Positions 40,001 to 49,100 of a DNA stretch of 64,000 bases are shown one piece after another (position 1 is the stretch's first letter; each line of letters starts with the position of its first letter). This DNA comes from Larus michahellis (Eukaryota; Chordata; Aves; Charadriiformes; Laridae). The translations under genes were made by a program, and so were the position numbers. The notes under the pieces are model-generated. The model did no database searches. It saw only the letters and a program-made list of their open reading frames with translations, and was not told the DNA's origin. The DNA is taken from positions 3,782,001 through 3,846,000 of the forward strand of contig NC_133899.1 in assembly GCF_964199755.1 (NCBI RefSeq), in the 5' to 3' direction.

Positions 40001-40481
40001 GAACGGGTGTTGTGGGGGAATGTGGGGACGGGGGTTCCAGGGACTGGGGGGTAGGGGTGCTGGGGTCCCAGGGGAACAGGGGGGTCCCAGGAGCGCAGGG
40101 AGATGGGGGTGCCAGGGATGGGGGATGCAGGGGTGCCAGGGAAGGGGGATGCAGGGGAGCCAGGGAAAGGGGTGTCACGGAAGGGACTCCCGAGGAAGGG
40201 GGATCGCCGGGGAAGGGGGTCCCAGGATTTGGGGGGGTGCCGGGGGGGGGGGGGGGGGGGGGCGGTGGGACACTCACGTGGGGGTCGGGGCGGAGCGGTC
40301 GCGGCCTCCGCGGCTCTGCGGGGGCTCCGCCGGCCGCCCGCTGCCTGCAGGCGCCGTGGAAGAGCAGGAGGCAGCCCAGCACCCAGCGCTTCAGCGGCCA
40401 CCAGGCGCCGGGGGGGACCGCCCGCCGCGCCCCCAGCAGCGCCAGCAGCGCCGCCGCCAGCAGCGCCAGCAGCCCCGGCAT
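30846..40481 (-). CDS. Nine-exon gene with the N-terminal domain of rifampicin-phosphotransferase / PEP-synthase-like animal proteins
   Basis: Nine exons join with consistent phases into 362 codons plus two bases. Residues 4-18 and 33-44 are hydrophobic and flanked by Arg/Lys, so the protein is probably membrane-anchored or secreted. Residues 69-363 contain the ordered motifs [75 protein letters not shown] and [10 protein letters not shown]. From memory these resemble the non-catalytic N-terminal domain of animal putative PEP synthase proteins; the family call needs a database search. Five N-glycosylation sequons (N82, N95, N158, N164, N288) suggest a lumenal or extracellular location. No ATP-grasp, rifampicin-binding or phosphohistidine motif was recognised downstream. 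The gene diverges from ZDHHC7, about 5 kb away. The exons are very secure; the family name is less so. Confidence 0.8.
31515..31642 (-). CDS. Exon 8 of the RPH/PEP-synthase-like gene
   Basis: The acceptor is CCCCTTCAG|C and the donor is GCTG|GTAAGC. It encodes residues 269-310, with [18 protein letters not shown], a sequon at N288, and EYGVSFTA at the end. Confidence 0.92.
32288..32340 (-). CDS. Exon 7 of the RPH/PEP-synthase-like gene
   Basis: The acceptor is CTTACAG|GAT and the donor is ACTAA|GTGAGT. It encodes [17 protein letters not shown] (residues 251-267) plus two bases of Asn268. Confidence 0.9.
33796..33851 (-). CDS. Exon 6 of the RPH/PEP-synthase-like gene
   Basis: The acceptor is TTTTTTGCAG|GT and the donor is TTTGAG|GTAGGT. 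This 56-bp exon encodes [19 protein letters not shown] (residues 232-250) and starts with the last two bases of the Gly232 codon. Confidence 0.92.
34147..34262 (-). CDS. Exon 5 of the RPH/PEP-synthase-like gene
   Basis: The acceptor is TGTCTCCCAG|GC and the donor is TACG|GTAACA. It encodes residues 193-231, containing [16 protein letters not shown] and [13 protein letters not shown]. The frame has no ATG, so a simple ORF scan misses it; it was found by domain continuity and fits both neighbours in phase. Confidence 0.9.
35104..35217 (-). CDS. Exon 4 of the RPH/PEP-synthase-like gene
   Basis: The acceptor is TTTCCGTAG|T and the donor is AAAAA|GTGAGA. It encodes residues 155-192 ([11 protein letters not shown], then [20 protein letters not shown]), with two sequons. 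It ends in phase 2 and joins exon 5. Confidence 0.9.
36120..36244 (-). CDS. Exon 3 of the RPH/PEP-synthase-like gene
   Basis: The acceptor is TTTTAG|CAC and the donor is CTCAG|GTACTG, a weaker donor. It encodes residues 114-154 plus two bases, with [25 protein letters not shown] and [10 protein letters not shown], the most recognisable stretch of the domain. Confidence 0.93.
37400..37641 (+). mobile_element. CR1 LINE, 5'-truncated, in intron 2 of the RPH/PEP-synthase-like gene
   Basis: It carries the CR1 3' region (GAAATTCTTTACCGTGAGGG, GAGGTGTTCAAGGCCAGGCT, GGTTGGAACTAGATGATCTT) and ends in GATTCTATGATTC. Its last 62 bases and the downstream DNA are duplicated in inverted orientation at 40981-41253, making it the likely source element. 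Confidence 0.9.
37722..37856 (-). CDS. Exon 2 of the RPH/PEP-synthase-like gene
   Basis: The acceptor is TTTCCCTAG|GCG and the donor is TTTGAA|GTGAGT; 135 bp, phase 0 to 0. It encodes residues 69-113, with [12 protein letters not shown] and [16 protein letters not shown] and two sequons. A nearly perfect antisense-derived copy of this exon lies inverted at 40981 onward. Confidence 0.93.
37857..39649 (-). other. Intron 1 of the RPH/PEP-synthase-like gene, minisatellite-free part
   Basis: I see no gene or element here. The minisatellite and G run occupy the rest of the intron. Confidence 0.7.
39650..40241. repeat. G-rich minisatellite in intron 1 of the RPH/PEP-synthase-like gene
   Basis: It consists of degenerate units of the type GGGGTGCTGGGGTCCCAGGG and GGGGGTTCCAGGGATTGGGG. 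A higher-order duplication with a period of about 192 bp is visible: the block from about 39801 recurs from about 39993. It is almost devoid of A/T stops on both strands, which creates overlapping open frames of 300-400 codons that are not genes. Confidence 0.9.
40242..40262. repeat. 21-base G homopolymer next to the exon 1 splice donor
   Basis: There is an uninterrupted run of 21 Gs on the + strand (C in the gene's transcript), 15 bases into intron 1. Its true length is uncertain, since runs like this are often misassembled. Confidence 0.85.
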
Positions 40482-40660
40482 GGCCGGGCGCGGAGCGGTG
40501 CGCAGCGGGGCGCGGGGTGCGGAGCGGGGCGCCGGCTGCGGCCAAAGCCCGCGGCGGTGCCGGTCACGGGGGTGTCCCGGGGCCGGTGGCGGTCATTTCC
40601 GCGAGGGGCTTGTCCCGGCTGCCGGCGCGCTGAGGTCACCCTGGGAAGTTGCATTTGCTC
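40270..40660 (-). promoter_or_regulatory. GC-rich putative promoter and 5' UTR region of the RPH/PEP-synthase-like gene
   Basis: The bases upstream of the ATG at 40481 are strongly GC- and CpG-rich up to about 40640, where a T-rich tract (on the + strand, 40667-40717) begins. This is consistent with a CpG promoter reading leftwards. The exact start site is not visible. Confidence 0.5.
40278..40481 (-). CDS. Exon 1 of the RPH/PEP-synthase-like gene (membrane anchor)
   Basis: The ATG at 40481 sits in a CGGCCATGC context. The exon encodes residues 1-68: a leucine/alanine-rich hydrophobic start, then [17 protein letters not shown] and a basic proline-rich linker ending RPDPH. The donor is CAC|GTGAGT and the phase is 0. 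The frame stays open into the minisatellite in intron 1, but the strong donor and the phase match to exon 2 argue for splicing here. Confidence 0.8.
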
Positions 40661-40666
40661 CTTTTG

Positions 40667-40717
40667 GTTTTTTTAATTTTTTTTTTTTTATTAATTTTTT
40701 TTTTTTTTTTTTTTTTC
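40667..40717. repeat. T-rich low-complexity tract
   Basis: It is nearly all T on the + strand with a short ATTAA interruption, just upstream of the RPH/PEP-synthase-like promoter. Confidence 0.85.
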
Positions 40718-40980
40718 TCCCGAGAAACGCCATCTGTGCGCGCGGTTCACACAGCTGCGTGGAAGCGCGCAGAGGGAGGGTCAGGCAGTTCCCCTGGAGA
40801 GGCACTGACAAGTTTTCTAGGAAATCCTCCGGGATAAGCGTTGTGGGGCAGGAGAGGTGGGTTTTGGGGTCTCCCCCCTGGGGCTACCGGGGGCTATGAG
40901 GGCAATGTCAGTGGCTCTTCCCCGAGGCTGAAGGTTGTGGCTGTTTCCATCTCTTTGATCCGGATCATAGAATCATTGAA

Positions 40981-41253
40981 TGGATTCGGTTTACTTCACC
41001 GGCTTTGCAGAGACCAACAAGACCTTTGTGATTGCTCGTCTGGCCAAACGTCCCAACGGGACCTGTGAGATGTGGCTCTTCCTGAGGGTGGACGGAATAA
41101 GAGAGTTTGAAGTGAGTGGTGGAGGCGGAATGACGTTCAAGAGCAGCGCTTAACTCCTGCCTTCAGCCTGTGTTAGGATCCCGGGCAAAAATGAATCATA
41201 GAATCACAGAATGGTTCAGGTTAGAAGGGACCTTAAAGATCATCTAGTTCCAA
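40981..41253 (-). mobile_element. CR1 insertion with 3'-transduced flank: inverted near-identical copy of 37580-37852
   Basis: Read on the - strand this starts inside the CR1 3' end (TTGGAACTAGATGATC...), runs through the CR1 terminus, then continues into about 211 bp of non-CR1 DNA. That DNA is identical to what follows the CR1 at 37400-37641 on the + strand, including intron 2 sequence and nearly all of exon 2. Over 273 bp there are no indels and one mismatch (41100 A versus the G expected from 37733). It ends next to CR1-type octamers (TTCAATGATTCTATGAT, read on - just below 40981). The exon copy has its splice donor but lost its acceptor and first 4 bases, and is a non-functional exon fragment. 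Confidence 0.8.
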
Positions 41254-44200
41254 TTTTAGATTTCTGACCCTATTTTATTGGGCTCAGGGTAAGTGGGTCC
41301 TGCGCTTGCTCCTGCTGAAGGGCTTGGCAGCCCCTTTCATCCAAGGCACCAAAAGGAAAATCGCAGCGGGCATCCCTTCAGCATCCCTTGTAGGTACCAT
41401 TTCTAGAACCCATATTTTTGAAGGCTTTTGGCTGGCACAATAGATCTTTTTATTCCTTTTGCAATTAGTAAGCGTTTAGTCTCATTTCCCTACACTAAAA
41501 TAAACCCAGCCTCTCAGGAGTGGTTGAAGTGTAGCTGATCTCGCTTCAGAGAAAGACGGGGCTCCTGGAACCCCTTGTTTCTTTTGTCTTCTGAGTGGTT
41601 TGACTCTGTTAGCTCTACGGACTTTTCAACAGACGTCCTGTTACTTGAAGAAGCATTTACTGTACATTTTTACGCCTTGCCTCAGTTGTTCCTCGATTTG
41701 GTTTTATAACCACCTCTGCTGTGGTTTGTGTGTAACGGATCAGTACTTATGGTTCTTTCGATTTTCTTCTTTGAATGCAACTGGTTTTTAACAACCTCCT
41801 TGTCTCTGCTGCTTCTTTTTGCCTTTTACCTCATCTTTTCTGATACCGATGTGCACTTACTCTGCCTCTACGATCATGTTTCTATCTATGCTTCAGAAGC
41901 CTTTAGTGTCTTAGATGTTCCTTTTACCTTCTTCTTAAAAAGCTTCCTTATTTTTACACAGTTCCCCTTTTCTGAGACTGGGCACAGCTGTTCTGTATTG
42001 CTTTCTTGCTATCCATAGACCACATCAAATCAAAGGTAGAAAGGAACTAAAAAGCAGAAGGCACCAGAATTAAGACAATGAGGTTCACAAATTTATTTCT
42101 GTAAATCGCCATTGCTTCGGTTAATATCCAAGGGGTACATCTTAAAGTTAACCGCATAGAGCAGGCAGAGAGCCAGAGAGCTAATAAAGGTTATTTTCTT
42201 CAGATTGTGTCGTGGAGGGACTGAAAATGGTACAAAAATAGGAGACATGTCACAACAGTATCACCCCGCACCTGCAGCACAGCAGATATGTCTCAGTACG
42301 GAGAAAGTCTGCAAAGGGAATGGATTATGAAAACCAGCTTTTATTTTTAGTTAAAATTTAAACACGCTATTGACACAAAGCAATATTCAATGGGGAAAAA
42401 TCCACACAAATGAGAAACCTTTGGGACTTTACAAACATGCGCATAATTAAGCCCCCGACAGCGGAACAGTCTGCTCGAGATGTAAGCGCCTACGGCGAAT
42501 GACGTATTCTTGTAAACTCTTCCTTTTTTCTCTAACGCAATCCACGAGCAGCTCTACTGCCCTTTGCCAAACTGCTGGAGTCCTTATAAAAATGATTTCA
42601 ATTTCGGTATTTGCATTGCTGAGGGCAGGATAAATGGGGCGTGAATATTTCATATCTTCCTCTGATATGTGAAGTATTCAAAAACTCCCATAGTCTAAAC
42701 AACGCATGGGTTAAGGTACTGTGGCTGTCTCTATGGAATCTATAACAGAGATAAGCTCCGTTCCTTCCTACCAGGACAGGAAGCATGGAAACAATTTGCT
42801 TCGTGCAGCATTATGTTTCAACATTTCTTAGGTAATTTGTTTGAGGACTCGAAGTTATCTCTGGCAAACAATTTATCTTGGCAATATTGTTTGCTGTGGA
42901 AATGGGTTCCAAAACAGCAGGACTCGCAGAAGAACCAAAGTCCTGACATGTCTGGTAATGTTTTTAGCATGGCAAAAAACAATGCTGTGCATATTAAAAC
43001 AGTCTTAAGATCTGCTCCACACGCTTAGTGAAAATGCGGGGAGGAAAATATTCAACTGTTTTATTTGTTTTTAAGTTCAGGAGGAAATGAGAAACCTGTG
43101 ACCTGCACGGCGCTAAAAACACAGAGAACAAAGCAAGCTGAATTTAAGAATTTCTGTTAACTTGCTCTTAAGCATCTGCAGTATTGACTGTCAAACTTCT
43201 CATTGCGATGCGAACGTTTTAAACAGCACTGCCTCTTTTATATCCAGCTGCCTGGCAAAGGAAATTGGTATGTTAGGACTATATTCCCTCAGAAAAAAAT
43301 GCGACGTCCTCAGGAATCAAGGGCCTGCAAAATCAGAGTAAGCGTAGCCCTGAGGTCCGGGCTGGTTCTCCAGATCTTTGCACTGCAGCGAGCCCTGGCT
43401 GTATTTGCTGTACAAAGCTAGCCAGTCTCTCTAGCAGTGTTTGAACAGAAATCAAAGCCAAGAGAAAAAAAAAAAAAATGCATCATGGCCTCTCCTCCTC
43501 AGAGAGCTGCCAATGGAACTGGATTTTCAGAACTACTTCCAGAAAGAATGGCCAAGAAAGCTCAGATCTTGGAGAGAATTTCCTGGTTTCACATTATATG
43601 TGATGTTTCTTTAAAAAATGTCAAATAAGTGCTTTGCCTATACACGTTTTCTCCCTGCATTTGCATCTGGAGGCAGGCTGTTTGCCAGTGTCATATGGTC
43701 AGTATGACTAACGCTACTCAGGGCGGCAGAAATAAGCGATGCACCATCCAGTGGACAAACGCGCTAGTTACAGTGTGGTGACAAGTCATTAAACATCAGT
43801 TCCACCGAAATCCATTGCAAAACTTCCCCTGAATTAGAAGCTGTCACTGATAAAAGCATGTGTGGGAACTGCTGAAGTGTACAACCTCCTGGGTGTGACA
43901 ACATGCAGAGTCCTGTCGAGTTGATACTGCTAAAAACACCCCAACACAGTACATAACTTTTTTCTAAGTTCTGGGTAACTGTCATATATCTGCCATCCCG
44001 AGATAAAAGCGCAAGGACAGCAACGTGCTTCAATTTTCTTAAGGGTTAAGCTCACTATAACCATCACTGTGCCCCTGTAATATGTACCCAAGAAAAAAAT
44101 GCTTTTCTTCATTTCGTTTTTATTCCTGAATAAATGATGTACTAGTGATATCAAGGGAAAACATGGAGGGAGAAGGAAGTTTTAGAAAAAGATCGGCTCT

Positions 44201-45539
44201 TACGATTTTGCATCTATAGGTGTTGACATACTTTTGAGTGGCAGAGGCGTTGGCATCAGCTACCCCATTTCTTTTGGTGTGTGAAACCAGCTGTTGGGAA
44301 ATAGAAGACTAGACAAAAAACCAATCTTTTCTGAGGTCCGTATTTTTTCAGCACAGAAGCAGAAGGAAACGCAACAAAAAAACCCCAAACCACCCACAGA
44401 CATGGGGGCAGATGTATTTTATTGCGCTTATCAGCATACACAACCCTTACGCACTTGCTGCCCGTGTCCCACTAGATGGTGTTCATGCTACAAGAAAAAA
44501 ACAGGGTGCAGAAGCCTGCCTGAGCTGTCACTAATTTGTTTGTCACCCTTCAGCTTTTTTACCTTTATGTGCTTTAAACGTATCCTCAGCTCACACACCG
44601 CAAGGTTTTTTATTTTACCTTTCGTTTTTAAAGCTACTGGGTATCTCCTTTTCCTGATATGCAGTGGAATACACTGAATGATTATCATGAAGTAGTATCA
44701 CAGAATTGTCTTGGTTGGAAGGGACCTTTCAGAGCATCGAGTCCAACCATCAACCTAACTCTGACAAAACCATCACTAAGCCATGTCACTAGGCACCACG
44801 TCTACCTGTCTTATTTTTAAATACCTTCAGGGATGGCGATTCCACCACTCCCCTGGGCAGCCTGTTCCAATGCTTGATAACCCTTTTGGTGGAGAAATTT
44901 TTCCTAATATCCAATCTAAACCTCCCCTGGCGCAACTTGAGGCTGTTTCCTGTTGTCCTTTGGCCTGTTCCTTGGGAGAAGAGACCGACCCTCATCTCTG
45001 TACAACTCCCTTTCAGGTAGTTGTAGAGAATGAGAAGGTCTCCCCTCAGCCATATTAAAAATTGTCTAATTTAACTACTGATGTTGAAGCCTAGGTTCGT
45101 TCAGTGGCGCGTTTAGTAAAGGGCCACAGAACGGGCTCTCAACTTAGCTGCCAAATCACCCTCTTGAGACCAACTCCTTGGAAGTTACGAGGGACTGTAA
45201 TGAAGAAGCATCTGGACCTGCATCCAGTGATTTCGGGTGCAGGCAGACGTGCTGCTGCCGGTGGTGAAGACTCCCCAAGGGATGGAGGCCGGTGGGTTCC
45301 CGGGGTGCCGGCTCCCCCAGGGAAGTGAAGCCTCCCAAGGGATGGCAGCAGGCCCGTGCCCCAGGTGCCGCCTGCCCCATGGAAGGAGCCAGACGACAGG
45401 CCCGGGCTCTGCCCCATCCTGACGCCCGGGGGCAGCGGCCGCCCTGTCCGCAGGCCCGTCACCGCCGCTCCTCGCGACTGAGGTACCGCCTCAGAAGCCT
45501 ATCGGTACCATTTTAGCCTGAAATCGTGATTCTTTGAAA
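41254..45539. other. Intergenic region between the two divergent genes
   Basis: It contains the CR1 at 44694-45055. Short open frames on the - strand (42447-42653, 43764-44033) have no splice context or family match that I can support. Confidence 0.55.
44694..45055 (-). mobile_element. CR1 LINE 3' fragment (about 360 bp)
   Basis: The + strand shows TTGGTTGGAAGGGACCTTTC, GAGTCCAACCATCAACCTAA, CCTGGGCAGCCTGTTCCAAT and GAGAAGGTCTCCCCTCAGCC. It lies between the two divergent genes, about 0.5 kb upstream of the ZDHHC7 CpG island. Confidence 0.9.
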
Positions 45540-46180
45540 AACCTGAGGGGGGAAAAGCGCGTAACCGCAGCGGCCGGAGAGGATGCGGGTACCAGATGGC
45601 GGGTACCAGGTGGCTGCCACCTCCCGCTCCGCGCCCTCAGGCGGGGCAGGGCGCGTGCCGCACGCACGCACGCGCGCCGGCGCCAAGGACGTCCCGCGGG
45701 GGGACGCGCATGCGCAGAGCGGCGCGCGGCCCCTCGCCCTCCCACCGCCCGCCGGCGCCTGCGCAGCGCGGCCGGGGCCGGGCCCCGCCCGAGGCGGCGC
45801 CTGCGCAGTGCGGGGCGCCCGGCTTCCGCCCTTCCCGCTTCCGGGAGTCCTCGGCTCTGCGGAGCGCCCGGCGTCGGGGCACGGTGGCGGTGGCGACGAC
45901 GGCAGCCCAGTGGCGGGGGCTCGGCCCCGGCTTGCCCCACCGCGCCGGCGGCACGGCGCCAGGCGCAGCTCTGAGGGCAGCGGGGCCGCCGCCGCTGAGG
46001 TAAATTCAACCCCGGGCCACCTTCCCCTCACCCAGCCGGTTCCCCTCAGGGCAGCCGCCTTCCCCTGCCCGCGGAGGCCCGGTGGCCCGCTGAAAGGGTT
46101 AGCGGCGCTCAGCCTCCTCTCCTGGGGCAGGTCGGGGCCGAGAGCTGGGCGCCCCGTCGGTCTCCGTCCCGGCCGGTGTT
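45540..46180 (+). promoter_or_regulatory. CpG-island promoter of ZDHHC7 with NRF1-like, ETS and GC-box motifs
   Basis: This stretch is far richer in G+C and CpG than its surroundings. It contains one perfect NRF1 palindrome (CGCGCATGCGCA, 45705-45716) and two further GCGCCTGCGCAG half-matches (45755-45766 and 45797-45808). It also has a GC box (GGCCCCGCCC, 45781-45790) and an ETS-type CTTCCGG near 45838. There is no TATA box. The motif set fits a housekeeping promoter. Binding is inferred from sequence only. Confidence 0.75.
45840..45999 (+). other. ZDHHC7: ZDHHC7 probable non-coding first exon
   Basis: The CpG-rich block ends in a good splice donor, CTGAG|GTAAAT, with GT at 46000-46001. The first coding exon starts 17 bases before its ATG, so at least one 5' UTR exon is needed, and this is the best-placed candidate. 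The transcription start is not determined by sequence; the left boundary given is arbitrary. Confidence 0.5.
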
Positions 46181-49100
46181 GGGTGTCCGTCCTTAACGGG
46201 GTGTTTCTAGGTCTTGGCTGTGCTCCTCCCTCTTTTCGGGTTATTTAAACAAAAATAAATCAGCAGCCATGGAAACAAGTGCGTGGAAGGGTCCCTGCGC
46301 CCCGGCACAGTTGTGCTGTGGCGTCTCATCTGCCGCCGTGGGAAGCTGGAAGGAGCTGAGGGAGCATCAGCCATTTGACACACCACGCTTCCCAGTAACG
46401 TCCTGGCACTTGCTGTGGGGAGTTTGGCTCGCTTGTGTGGTGCTAGTTTTCCTTCTTTCCAGGAGAGAAGAACGGCGCTTACAGGAAGCGGGAATGTAGA
46501 CAGTTCACATTCTGGAAAATGAGGGGGAAGACAGGTACAGCACGGCACGTCTCTAATCCGTGCCGTCAAAAAAAGATTGGGAAATCATTGATGGAAATAA
46601 TTCACTATTTTCTATACTACATATACAGTTGTTTAATGGTATCAGGATGCTGAATTACAGCGATCTAATTGTTCGCGCTGATGAAGACGTAATTAGGTTG
46701 AAGTCACTGTGACTGTTCACATTAACAGGCTTAAATTAGATCTTTTGAAGTGGGTGCTCTCTGACTTTGAAAATTTACAGATAAAGTAGAGCCGTGCTGA
46801 TTCATTAGTAGATGAAACTGATGTAAAATTTTAGTGGTTCTAGTTTGGAATTAAATAGCTGAAAGCTTTTTGTGGCTAAAAGAAATTGATAATACTTTTC
46901 ATCTCTCTAAAACTTCCTCGGTTTTGCTCTAAAGCATTATATTTTGTATCATATACGTCTGATGGGTTTCTTTTTTATGCCTTTTATGAAGACATAGAAC
47001 TTTTAAGAAAAGTAAATTGGTAGAATTTTGTAGCAGCTGAAAGGCTGAAGATGAAGAATATAGAGGAAATGTGAGGCTTTGCATGTGTCTGATATGAGGA
47101 ACCATTGAAACAAAGGCTTTAGCACTCCTTTAATTGGTATTGAGAATTGCTAGTGAAAATAGTTCAGCTTTGATCTATGACATTACTTTTTGGCACCTGG
47201 AAGGAAGGATCATGTGTGGATATGGATATACTAACTGACAGAAAAATGTGCTTGCCAGCTTGATATTGCAGTGCGATCAGTAAATGTGATACCCGAGCTA
47301 TTTTTAATGGAGTGTGAGGATATAGAGTATATTGATAAATGCAAAGATTACAGTATCATTTTTTACTCTATAAAGTAGAATGCCGTGCATCCAATTGACA
47401 TTGGCAAACGAGTAAAACTTTCAGTTTCCACATAACAATACTGATATTGGTTTAAGCATCTAGCTTTCTGTAGTCTAATCTGAATTTGAGTTTGTGGCCG
47501 TATTCCAAAATAGGTAAGATATAAAGCGCAGCCATTACTCACATAGATTGTGTTCGTGTCCTTCTCTCAGGTAAAGGTTGTTCTTTAATCCAGAAGTGTT
47601 CTGTCCTTCCTGTTGTAGCTCAGTGAACTCTGTGTATCGGATAGTGTATACCTTTGCTGGGCACCAGCGTCTCATGAAATATATTTTCTTTGACTTCCAC
47701 AGCTGTGGGGGAAAAAATCTGTTACCAAAAAGATACCTTGCTGAACATCTCGGGAGTTATTTGGTACTTATGGAAAAGTGACTTGATATCGCAAATCATA
47801 CCAAGTTTATTGCTGATAGCAAAGCTCTTTAATACTTATTATAAATATGTGTTCTGAAGACATGCGTAGTTTTTTTCTTTCACTTTGCCTAACTTGTTTT
47901 ACCCTGAATTCTCCTTGCTGTGTTTTGAAGATGTTTATAAAAATGCTGCTGGAATAAGGACATAAGTAATTAGATGACCAGCTTCCCAGTAAGACATCCA
48001 TACTTGTGCTTAAGTACTTCTATATCCCTTTTTTCTGAGATTATTTAGAAGAAGCATATCCCCTTTTCAGACATGAAAAGAAACAATTCCAGTGCCTTCC
48101 TATGGCCTGACACTTGCTGTTTAGTAAGAGATGGGCGTAAGGAGAATCATTACAATAGCTAAAAACTTGACTGTGTTAAATACGCACTTACTGAAGATTG
48201 TCTCTTGAATTTGTTGCCAGGTGTTTGTGTATAAACAACATCACATTATTTACGTGTTTCCACTGTAAAGTGTCACTGTATGCCTGCAGTAGAGCAGATA
48301 TGGGTCAGTACAAAGAAGGGCTACAAAGCATAAACAAGAAATTAATGAGATAAATATGGTACAAAATATATTAAGTTAGAGCAAAAGCAACAAGGATTTA
48401 GAGAGATGATGAGATGTGTCACTGAGAGTGTGGGATAGGTTTGGGGATAAGTTGATAATAACGCTTTGGGGTGGTATCATGTGTTGCTGTCACAAGCTAT
48501 TTCAGTTGCTCTTTTCCAGAGTTGTGTGCATTGTGTTACATACACCCCAGATTGTTGAAATTGGGCATGTCTCTCTGTAATTACAGATAGCAAAAGTTGA
48601 GTCTGGCAGGGCTAAATTGGGGTTGTAGTTGATGGACTAGTTCTTCTGAATACTTGCTACTCTAGCAGTTCTTACACGTGTTATGGTTGCTGACAACAGC
48701 CTATGGTTAGGCTGTTGCTGGGGCTGAGCTAAAGGGTTTTCAGTACACTTACTGGTTGAAGTAGTTATTGGAGTAGTTTTATTTGTTTGCCGTGAGGCTG
48801 TTTGCTAGACCAGTCACTGAGAAGTTGAAAGAAGCCACAGTTTACTTACTAAATGGCTTTGCAGTTTGTATTGCAGGTATCAGTAATAAAAAGTAGGTTA
48901 CTCACTTAAATTAGGCGTGATTACATCTAGACATTATCTGATGGATATTTATGTCAGCAGTGAATGGTCCAAATTGCCCATGGAATTGGATGCACTAGTA
49001 GGTGTGCCCATTTGGTTTACTTAAAATTTTTGCAGTTATTGAAGTTAATGTTTACACTGTGGCCTTTTAATGAGACTACAGTTCTGTGATTTTGATTTGC

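Noticed and set aside
39519-40899. Overlapping open frames of 300-400 codons on both strands
   Set aside because: They are produced by the G-rich, stop-poor minisatellite. Only 40278-40481 on the - strand is supported, by a splice donor and phase.
40841-41068. 75-codon + strand frame running into the transduced exon copy
   Set aside because: It reads the copy in the wrong frame, and the copy lacks a splice acceptor, so it gives no sensible fusion.
42447-42653. 68-codon - strand frame rich in Arg and Glu near its end
   Set aside because: Protein-like in part, but no family match, splice context or neighbour in phase.
43764-44033. 89-codon - strand frame with a faintly WD-repeat-like look
   Set aside because: No acceptor or donor supports it as an exon, and the resemblance is too weak.
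45491-46248. Several Arg/Ala/Pro-rich frames of 100-221 codons on both strands
   Set aside because: They are by-products of the CpG-island promoter of ZDHHC7, whose coding start is in the next exon.
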